Shown in pieces: positions 6,303-11,622 of a stretch of DNA of 13,817 bases. Both the position numbers and the translations under genes were made by a program. The notes beneath the pieces are model-generated. The model was not told the DNA's origin. It did not search any database and saw only the letters and a program-made list of their open reading frames with translations. Origin of the DNA: Pilimelia columellifera (GTDB lineage Bacteria; Actinomycetota; Actinomycetes; Mycobacteriales; Micromonosporaceae); contig NZ_BAAARY010000032.1 of assembly GCF_039532605.1 (NCBI RefSeq), forward strand, positions 1-13,817. Direction: 5' to 3'. The stretch's first letter is position 1, and each line of letters begins with the position of its first letter.

Positions 6303-7874
6303 TCACTGGCCGGCGGCGATGGCCAGCGGGCCGCCGTCGGGGTTGAGGGCTTTGAGGACTTTGCGGATCGTGCGGTCGGAAATGCCGGTCGCCGTTTCCA
6401 GCTCGCCCTGGGTGGCGGCCGGGTTGGCGTGCCAGGCGGCGACCACAGCGGCGACGGTTTCCGGTCGGACCTTCTCGACGACCGGCAACTGCACACCGGC
6501 CGGAAGCGGAAGCGGCGCGGTGACGGCGGTCAGCCGCCGGGCCCGGGAGGCGGAAACCGTCTCGCCGTCGACGGTGACGATTTCCGCTTTGACCGCGGTG
6601 CGGGCGGCCCGGCGCAGCTCACCGATTTCCGCTTTCAGGCGCCCGTTTTCCGCCTCAGCCAGCTCGGCGAATTTGCGGGCGTGGGCCTCGATTTGCCCCC
6701 GGTGCGCTTCCGCTTGCGCGGTGGCCTGCCGGGCGGTCTCAGCCTCGGCGCGCAACCGCCGCGCCCGCTCCGCGTACTCGCCGATCTCGGACTGGGCGCG
6801 GCCAAGCTCGCCGCGCACCGCCTCCAGCTCGGCCTGGACGCCGGTGGCGTGCCGGCGGGCCGTAGCGGCGTCAGCGACCGCCCGAGCGGCCGCGTCCTTG
6901 GCCTGACCTGCGGTATCGGCGTAACCGCGCAGCTGCTCGAACGCCGCCGCGGTGGCCTGCCGGGCCTCAGCCAGCTCGGTCTGCAAACCAGTCGCCGCGG
7001 TAGTGGCCTGCGCGGCCACCCGCCGGGACTGCTCCGCATCCGCCCGGGCCTGCCGTGCCGCGTCGGCGTGCGCGGCCGCGCTGTCGCGCACCCCGGCCAG
7101 CTCCCGCTGGGCGGCGTCCAGGGCGGAAACCCGGGCGGCGATTTCCGCTTCGTGTCCTGCGGCAGCAGCGGAAATTTCCGCCTGATGCGCGGCCGTGGCG
7201 GCGGAAATTTCCGCCTCCAGGACGGCGACTTTTTCCGCCTGCTCCCGGTACGCCGTTTCCGCTTCGGTGACCTGCGCGGCGGCGGTTTCCGCCTCCCGAA
7301 CCGCGCCGGTTTCCGCCTCGGCCAAGGCCTGCCGCACCTGCCGGATTTCCGCCTGCGCGGCGGTCAGGGCCTTCATCCGGTCGGCGGTTTCCGCCTTGCG
7401 GGCCGCCTCCACGGCGGCGGCCGCGGCGGCGTTCTTCTTCGCGCTGTCGACCTCCTTCATGATCAGTTTGATCAGGACCATGAACGCCAACGCCGGCAAC
7501 GCAGCCAGCAGCATGGCGTCCCACTCGGCGTCCCAGCCCACGGAGTGGATCTGCGCGCACAGCGACAGAGCGGTGCCGCCGATCATCACGCCCAGCGGGC
7601 CGCCGTAGGGCTCGCTGCGGCGAATCCGACGCCGCAGCAGCAGGAACCCGGCGAACATCAACAGCTCGGAGATGACGGCGTTGGCCCAGCCGAACCACTC
7701 GTCAGCGCCGGGCATCAGCGACATCGTCCAGTCGTGCATGTGCGTGAACGCCGCCGCCATCGACGCACCCACGATCGGGACGAGGATGCCGACCAGCAGC
7801 GTCGACTCGACCCGCTCGGTCGACCAGCCCGACGTCGTCTCCTTCACCGCCTGGTCCTGCACGGCGGCGGTCAT
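6303..7874 (-). CDS. DUF2637/SpdB-like membrane protein with long coiled coil and C-terminal HTH
   Basis: This 523-aa protein has four hydrophobic helices at about residues 25-45, 62-81, 92-109 and 119-140. The pattern is that of DUF2637/SpdB-type proteins of actinomycete conjugative elements: 'FTHMHDW', 'ISELLMFAGFLLL', 'LSLCAQI' and 'LPALAFMVLIKL'. Such proteins are linked to intramycelial plasmid spreading. An unusually long Ala/Glu/Arg coiled coil spans 145-430, and a C-terminal helix-turn-helix occupies about 470-512 ('TQGELETATGISDRTIRKVLKAL'). The ATG at 7874 overlaps the preceding stop as ATGA, which excludes the longer start at 7907. The protein could tether DNA or the translocase to the membrane through a long stalk. 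Its coding DNA carries a dense 7-mer cluster. Family call is moderate to good; mechanism is inference. Confidence 0.78.
   Translation of the reverse strand: MTAAVQDQAVKETTSGWSTERVESTLLVGILVPIVGASMAAAFTHMHDWTMSLMPGADEWFGWANAVISELLMFAGFLLLRRRIRRSEPYGGPLGVMIGGTALSLCAQIHSVGWDAEWDAMLLAALPALAFMVLIKLIMKEVDSAKKNAAAAAAVEAARKAETADRMKALTAAQAEIRQVRQALAEAETGAVREAETAAAQVTEAETAYREQAEKVAVLEAEISAATAAHQAEISAAAAGHEAEIAARVSALDAAQRELAGVRDSAAAHADAARQARADAEQSRRVAAQATTAATGLQTELAEARQATAAAFEQLRGYADTAGQAKDAAARAVADAATARRHATGVQAELEAVRGELGRAQSEIGEYAERARRLRAEAETARQATAQAEAHRGQIEAHARKFAELAEAENGRLKAEIGELRRAARTAVKAEIVTVDGETVSASRARRLTAVTAPLPLPAGVQLPVVEKVRPETVAAVVAAWHANPAATQGELETATGISDRTIRKVLKALNPDGGPLAIAAGQ
6550..7394. repeat. 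Cluster of ~16 GCGGAAA/TTTCCGC 7-mers, candidate cis-acting transfer site
   Basis: TTTCCGC occurs on the plus strand at 6581, 6626, 6647, 7142, 7175, 7208, 7232, 7256, 7286, 7310, 7346 and 7388. GCGGAAA occurs at 6550, 7123, 7168 and 7201. Two 14-bp perfect palindromes GCGGAAATTTCCGC lie at 7168-7181 and 7201-7214. By eye I find this 7-mer nowhere else in the window. The copies encode Ala-Glu pairs, yet other Ala-Glu-Thr residues in the same gene use GAG, so the choice is not forced by the protein. TraB proteins of Streptomyces plasmids recognise repeated 8-bp TRS motifs; this could be an analogue. Confidence 0.55.
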
Positions 7875-8263
7875 CGGATACCACCGCCGGTGAACGCACG
7901 CCGCCACCAGGAGCGCGCCGGGGGCGGGGTGACGTGCAGCCTGGCGGCTCTGGCCAGCTGATCCAGCGCTTTGACCATCTGGTCTTGGCGCCGGCCCAGC
8001 TCGTCGAGCTTGCGGTCCCAGCGGACCTCGGCGTCACCGGCGCCGATCAACGCCGCCATCAGGTTCTGGTTGCTGGCCTCAGCCGCCGTCAGGCGTCGCT
8101 CCAGGTCCTCGACGAGCCGCTCGTACTGCGCATCCGTGCTCGGCGACTCGGCGGCCGCCGTGGTGTCGGCGTCGGTGGTCAGCGGGCAGACCGGCAACCC
8201 CAGGCGCCGCTGCTCGGCGACCGCCAGGGCCACATGCGCGTCCGGGATTTCGTAGCCGCTCAT
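7871..8263 (-). CDS. Small coiled-coil protein
   Basis: This 130-aa protein starts at ATG 8263, which overlaps the WhiB-like gene's TGA as ATGA; its own stop overlaps the DUF2637 gene the same way. Residues 1-25 hold a short helix ('AHVALAVAEQRRLGLPV'), 30-45 a Thr/Ala/Ser linker, and 45-107 a charged coiled coil ('YERLVEDLERRLTAAEAS', 'VRWDRKLDELGRRQDQMVKALDQLARAARL'). The end is basic with two Trp ('ARSWWRRAF'), possibly a membrane-surface anchor. There is no transmembrane helix and no recognised family. Strict coupling to the large coiled-coil membrane gene suggests the two products pair, but that is inference. Confidence 0.65.
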   Translation of the reverse strand: MSGYEIPDAHVALAVAEQRRLGLPVCPLTTDADTTAAAESPSTDAQYERLVEDLERRLTAAEASNQNLMAALIGAGDAEVRWDRKLDELGRRQDQMVKALDQLARAARLHVTPPPARSWWRRAFTGGGIR

Positions 8264-8589
8264 CGGGCGCCACCGCCGCGGCGGGCCCGCAGCAACGCGA
8301 TCCGCTCGTGTGGGGCGCGGGCGCCGAACAAGCCCTCGACCTCCATGCGGCGTAGACCCTGCTCCATGCGCAGCGTCATCTCCAGGCACGAGGCCACGAC
8401 CGGGCAACCGGAGCACGCCAGACGGGCCTGCGCCTCCAGCTCGCCGGGCAGCTGGGTGACCGGGAACCACGGGTCGTTCTCGGCGTTCACACCAGCGCCG
8501 ACGCATTTGCCCTGCTCAGCCACCAGATCCGACAAGACCCGGATCGGCTGCTGCTCAATCGGGGTAGCAGTCGCGGTCGCGGTCTTCAC
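8260..8589 (-). CDS. WhiB-like iron-sulfur transcriptional regulator
   Basis: This 109-aa protein carries the WhiB-family signature: Cys29, then Cys59, Cys62 and Cys68 in the C-x2-C-x5-C arrangement ('ACSGCPVVASC'), which in the family binds a [4Fe-4S] cluster. It also has 'DPWFP' before the cluster and 'GLFGARAPHERIALLRARR' near 87-104, replacing the usual G-[VI]-W-G-G turn and basic DNA-contact tail. Wbl proteins regulate development and redox responses and also occur on actinobacterial phages and plasmids. The GTG at 8589 overlaps the previous stop as GTGA. The variant LFGA turn in place of WGG is a mild oddity. Located third in the transfer operon, it may tune element or host genes to redox state; that role is inferred. 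Confidence 0.85.
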   Translation of the reverse strand: MKTATATATPIEQQPIRVLSDLVAEQGKCVGAGVNAENDPWFPVTQLPGELEAQARLACSGCPVVASCLEMTLRMEQGLRRMEVEGLFGARAPHERIALLRARRGGGAR

Positions 8590-9035
8590 CGGACACCCCC
8601 GCGACGAACGTCGAGGGTGATCGCCACCGCGCCGACCAGCAGGATCAGCGCCGCCACCGCGTACAACACGGAATCGGGCACCGGCAGCTGCTCGCCCCGG
8701 CGCGCAGCGCCCATGGTGTAACCGGCCACCACCGTCGCCGACCCGACCAGGGCCACGACCGCCGCCCACTCCGCCGGACGCAAACCCGGACGGCGTGCCG
8801 GGGTCGCCGCAGGTGCGACCACGTCGAACGCCTCAGCTATAACCATCACGTCGTCGGCCAGCCACCGACCACGTCGTCCCTGGTAGTTCCACCCGGCCAG
8901 GCAGTCCGGGCAATTCCACCCCCGGCGAGTCACCGTCAGAGCAGCGCCGTCGATCGGGCACACCCGACCAGCGGCGAACGTCAGATCAGCAGGAGCAGCG
9001 TGTGTGCGGCGCATAACCGCAGCCCGGGGGCTCAC
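8586..9035 (-). CDS. Cys-motif protein with two C-terminal membrane helices
   Basis: This 149-aa protein starts at GTG 9035, which overlaps the preceding stop as GTGA; an internal ATG at 9014 would give 142 residues. The N-terminal half has 'VCPIDGAALTVTRRGWNCPDCLAGW', with Cys26, Cys42 and Cys45. This looks like a small zinc ribbon, but the first pair is C-P-I-D, so a fourth Cys is missing and metal binding is uncertain. Hydrophobic helices span about 92-108 and 123-141, ending in 'LDVRRGG'. It is the second gene of the transfer operon, between an HTH protein and the WhiB-like regulator. A membrane-bound sensor or scaffold is possible. I recognise no family. Confidence 0.65.
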   Translation of the reverse strand: MSPRAAVMRRTHAAPADLTFAAGRVCPIDGAALTVTRRGWNCPDCLAGWNYQGRRGRWLADDVMVIAEAFDVVAPAATPARRPGLRPAEWAAVVALVGSATVVAGYTMGAARRGEQLPVPDSVLYAVAALILLVGAVAITLDVRRGGVR

Positions 9036-9328
9036 GCCGCCACCGCCTGGACGGGTGAACCCTGAGCTGCGAGCTGGTGCACGCGCTGCTTGCTCAGGCC
9101 GCAAAGCGCGGCGACCGCCGGCGCTGCGAGTTTCTGGACGAAGCGAAGTTCCTTCACGGTCGCCGTGCGGATCCCAAGGACTTCCTTGGTCGCACGACGC
9201 AGCTCAGCCAGTACCTCGCTGGCGTGGAGTGCTCGCTCAGCCGGATCAGTGATCTGGCTGAGTTCCTGGTCGATGGGCAGTTGCCAGGCCGTTCTACGGA
9301 CTGGCCGAAGCTTCGGGATGATGAACAT
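9032..9328 (-). CDS. Small HTH protein, first gene of the transfer operon
   Basis: This 98-aa protein starts at ATG 9328, with AGAGGAG (9338-9344) about nine bases upstream. Residues 28-60 form helices ('ERALHASEVLAELRRATKEVLGIR'), followed by an HTH at about 65-87 ('LAAPAVAALCGLSKQRVHQLA') like the helix pair of sigma-region-4 or small phage/plasmid regulators. It is transcribed from the divergent control region 9329-9532 and is the likely autoregulator of the operon. The region from 'DPAER' to the HTH parallels residues 14-75 of the divergently transcribed HTH-phosphatase partner, suggesting related DNA-binding modules that could compete for the same operators. DNA binding is well supported; the target is inferred. 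Confidence 0.7.
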   Translation of the reverse strand: MFIIPKLRPVRRTAWQLPIDQELSQITDPAERALHASEVLAELRRATKEVLGIRTATVKELRFVQKLAAPAVAALCGLSKQRVHQLAAQGSPVQAVAA

Positions 9329-9363
9329 GGGTCAGTGCTCCTCTCAGGTGAGTGACCCGATCC

Positions 9364-9397
9364 AGCGAGGCCTGGTGTGACAGCACCGGGCCTCGCT
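9364..9397 (-). promoter_or_regulatory. 14-bp hairpin in the transfer-operon leader
   Basis: AGCGAGGCCTGGTG (9364-9377) pairs with CACCGGGCCTCGCT (9384-9397) around a 6-nt loop, with one T/G mismatch that is a wobble pair in one transcript. It lies about 36 bases upstream of the ATG at 9328, inside the predicted 5' leader. It could be an attenuator, an mRNA-stability element, or an operator. Confidence 0.55.
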
Positions 9398-9404
9398 CCT
9401 GTCT

Positions 9405-9490
9405 GAGCACAAGTGCTCTTGGCAAGAGTGCTTGCCGCTCAGCAACGACCGTAGGCAAGAGGTCTATACATGTCAAGCAGTCTGGGCAAG
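9405..9490. promoter_or_regulatory. Operator cluster: dyads and GGCAAG repeats
   Basis: GAGCAC-AA-GTGCTC lies at 9405-9418, CTCTTG-G-CAAGAG at 9416-9428 and GGCAAG-AGTG-CTTGCC at 9421-9436. GGCAAG recurs at 9454 (as GGCAAGAG, between the -35 and -10 of the minus promoter) and at 9485, about 33 and 31 bases apart, near three helical turns. This is the expected form of binding sites for the HTH proteins encoded on either side. Confidence 0.55.
9448..9476 (-). promoter_or_regulatory. Promoter of the transfer operon (TTGACA-N17-TACGGT)
   Basis: On the minus strand a consensus -35 TTGACA (9471-9476) and a -10 TACGGT (9448-9453, matching TAnnnT) are separated by exactly 17 bases. The predicted start of transcription is near 9441, giving a leader of roughly 113 nt to the ATG at 9328. 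GGCAAGAG repeats overlap the spacer, so repression by an HTH protein is plausible. Confidence 0.65.
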
Positions 9491-9493
9491 GGA

Positions 9494-9532
9494 GGTTGCG
9501 CAACCGGCGTATCGGGGCGCTATGGTGATCCT
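9494..9532 (+). promoter_or_regulatory. Leaderless-type promoter with overlapping palindrome
   Basis: A -10 TATGGT (9521-9526) sits six bases before the GTG at 9533, the spacing typical of leaderless actinobacterial mRNAs. A weak -35 TTGCGC (9496-9501) lies 19 bases upstream, inside a perfect 12-bp palindrome GGTTGCGCAACC (9494-9505) that would serve as an operator. There is no ribosome binding site before the GTG, consistent with leaderless translation. Confidence 0.55.
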
Positions 9533-10381
9533 GTGAACGACGAGGAGCTCAAGGCGCTGTGCGACCTGCCCGACCCCGAGGTTCGAGCGGTCCGCGCACA
9601 TGAGCTGGTGGGCGGGCACCAAGCCGCGGTCGTGGAGCTGTCACGTATCCGCCGCGAGGCCCTTGAAGAGCTGGTCACCCAAGGGCAGACTCAGCCACAG
9701 CTAGGCAAGCTTCTCGGTGTCACCCGTGCGCGGGTAGGCCAGATCCTGAACTCTGGGCCACGAAGTGAGCGGGCCTTCTTCGCCAGCGGGGCTGGTGCCG
9801 CGTTAACTGTCGCCTTCGGCGCTAAGCGGGAGGCCGACAAGCAGATCCCGGCCCCTGTGGTCGCTCAGGAAGACTTTCACGCCTACGAACATCTCGCCGC
9901 TCTCGCGCGCTCATTTGGTCTAGAAACGCGTTACGAAGTCATTCATCCGCCGGGCTTCGTCGATCTGAACCGGGACAACCTAGTTGTCATCTGCGGGCCT
10001 CGATTGTCGCCGTTGATCGCGCAACTTTTGGCGTCTGATCCGAATATCGTCTTCCAAAAGGACGCTCAGGGCTGGTACCTGACAGACCGGGGTACCGGTC
10101 AAGAGTTCAGGTCCCCTATGGACCACAACCAGTGCGGCGACTTTGCATACCTCGGACGGTTGCCCAGGCTCGACGGAAAGGGAACCTTTCTCTACATAGC
10201 TGGCATCCACGCCGTAGGTGCCGCAGGAGTGATCCATTTTTTGACGGAGAATCTCCCTGAGGTATACAAGGAGAACCGAAATAAGCGGTTCTCGACCGTA
10301 ATTCGGTGCGTTTACGACGCCGCGACCCGTGAGATTACTGAGTCTAGGCGCGTAGCCCCTTACTACAGGACTGATGGATGA
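9533..10381 (+). CDS. HTH regulator with unrecognised alpha/beta C-terminal domain
   Basis: This 282-aa protein starts at GTG 9533, set by the TATGGT six bases upstream; a longer ATG start at 9470 lies before that promoter. Residues 14-75 are helical and end in an HTH ('TQPQLGKLLGVTRARVGQIL'). Residues 80-110 form a linker. The C-terminal domain (114-282) alternates strands and helices: 'NLVVICGPRLSPLIAQLL' at 149-166, 'GWYLTDRGTGQEFRSP' at 180-195, 'GTFLYIAGIHAVGAAGVIHFL' at 217-237 and 'FSTVIRCVYD' at 253-262. The GPR and AGIH loops could bind a nucleotide or other ligand, but I cannot name the fold. The stop overlaps the phosphatase start as ATGA. It contains one TTA codon (9803). I infer a ligand-sensing regulator paired with the phosphatase. 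Confidence 0.75.
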   Translation: MNDEELKALCDLPDPEVRAVRAHELVGGHQAAVVELSRIRREALEELVTQGQTQPQLGKLLGVTRARVGQILNSGPRSERAFFASGAGAALTVAFGAKREADKQIPAPVVAQEDFHAYEHLAALARSFGLETRYEVIHPPGFVDLNRDNLVVICGPRLSPLIAQLLASDPNIVFQKDAQGWYLTDRGTGQEFRSPMDHNQCGDFAYLGRLPRLDGKGTFLYIAGIHAVGAAGVIHFLTENLPEVYKENRNKRFSTVIRCVYDAATREITESRRVAPYYRTDG

Positions 10382-11310
10382 TGTGGCAGCTCAGCTCTGC
10401 TACCGCCCCAGGCGACTCTGGCCAAAACGAGGATTGGGCCGCCGCAGGTCCCACGTTTGCCGTAGTGCTTGATGGACTCTCGTCGCCCAACGAGGACAAC
10501 GGGTGTCATCATGGTACAAAGTGGTTCGTTGCCCAGCTCGGCGGTTGCTTGTGCAGTCAGCTCGTAAACGATGAAACGTCTTTAAAAGAGGCTTTGCGCT
10601 CTGCCATCGATATGGTGGCGCAGAGGCATGCTCGTACCTGCGATCTAACGCATTTAGGCACACCATCATCCACGGTAGCGATTCTGCGCAATAACGATCA
10701 CAAAGGCGCGTGGGAATATCTATTACTCGCTGACTCGGTCGTTGTCATTGACGACCTAGTTGCCGGTGTTCAGGCCATTAGCGATAAGAGTGTCGACCGG
10801 GTCGCTACTCGAGAGAAGGCCGATATCGCGCTTCATCAAGTCGGCACACCGGAACACCGGGAAAGCGTCGAACGGCTCATCGCCGCTCAGAGATTGGTGC
10901 GTAACCGCGCCGGGGGCTACTGGATCGCCTCTGCGGATCCCAACGCGGCGGATCATGCGCTGACCGGCGAGCTTCCAACTGGGCGGCTGCGACGGGCAGC
11001 TGTACTCAGCGACGGTGCCGCTCGCCTGGTCGACCCCTACAAGCTTATGAACTGGCCCGATCTCCTCGACCTGGCAGCAGCCGGCGCAGCGAGGCTCATC
11101 CACCGGGTGCGCGAAGCGGATCAGGCAGACGCGAAGGGTGCGATATGGGCTCGTTACAAGACGAGCGATGATGCCACCGTCATCTACATCGGACCACCAC
11201 GCGTTCCCGTAGCTGTTGGAACGCCGCGCGCGTCGGGGACGGCTGGCGCAGAGGGAACGGCGTACGATCAGCCCAGACGTGACCTTGGAGGGCCTATAGA
11301 CAGCATTTAG
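10378..11310 (+). CDS. PP2C-family protein phosphatase
   Basis: This 310-aa protein shows the PP2C motif series: 'GQNED' at 15-19, 'VVLDGLSSP' at 29-37, 'HHGTKWF' at 44-50, 'GTPSSTVAIL' at 94-103, 'YLLLADSVVVI' at 114-124, 'AAVLSDGAARLVD' at 207-219 and 'SDDATVIYI' at 263-271. The metal-binding aspartates (Asp19, Asp32, Asp212 and Asp264/265) are present, so Mn/Mg-dependent Ser/Thr dephosphorylation is likely. There are no membrane segments; residues 275-310 are a Gly/Ala-rich tail. The ATG overlaps the HTH gene's TGA, so both are made together; an ATG one codon on is an alternative. TTA codons occur at 93 and 116. No kinase is encoded in the window, so the substrate may be a host or distant phosphoprotein. 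Confidence 0.82.
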   Translation: MMWQLSSATAPGDSGQNEDWAAAGPTFAVVLDGLSSPNEDNGCHHGTKWFVAQLGGCLCSQLVNDETSLKEALRSAIDMVAQRHARTCDLTHLGTPSSTVAILRNNDHKGAWEYLLLADSVVVIDDLVAGVQAISDKSVDRVATREKADIALHQVGTPEHRESVERLIAAQRLVRNRAGGYWIASADPNAADHALTGELPTGRLRRAAVLSDGAARLVDPYKLMNWPDLLDLAAAGAARLIHRVREADQADAKGAIWARYKTSDDATVIYIGPPRVPVAVGTPRASGTAGAEGTAYDQPRRDLGGPIDSI

Positions 11311-11622
11311 CCCCACAACCCGAGATCTTTGCTTGGCGGCGAGATCGGGAGTAGGGCTCCAGTGCTCGGAACATGTCGCACCTGGTGGGTGCGGGGGGTT
11401 CCGCGTATCCAGTTGTAGTTCAACGCCTGTGGAGGAAACGATAGCACCCACCTCCCGGGTGTGTGCAGTGCTGCGCGCATGCCGATTGCGCGTGTTGAGC
11501 AGCGTGCCCACGCCCGTTCCTTTCCCCGACGGTTGTCCGTGGGGTCGCCCCAGCTCAGGGCTCCAGCGCGCCGTGGCGTTGGGCGGTTTCCGGCGTGGGA
11601 ATGGCCGCGCTGATCAGCGTGT
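11311..11622. other. Intergenic region with no supported gene
   Basis: About 310 bases separate the phosphatase from the next long ORF. Frames are open on both strands (for example 11333-11656 plus and 11307-11867 minus), but their residues are Arg/Pro/Ser-rich shadow-like sequence with no ribosome binding sites or domains. I find no convincing terminator, promoter or strong repeat. The region presumably contains the promoter of the downstream gene and any end signal of the HTH-phosphatase unit. Confidence 0.5.

Noticed and set aside
6429..7961. 510-codon open frame on the plus strand opposite the DUF2637-like gene
   Set aside because: It is the antisense shadow of an Ala/Glu coiled coil, has no ribosome binding site or domain, and the opposite strand has clear membrane helices and an HTH.
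10756..11511. 251-codon minus-strand frame under the phosphatase gene
   Set aside because: The plus strand carries the ordered PP2C motifs; the antisense frame has none and no ribosome binding site.
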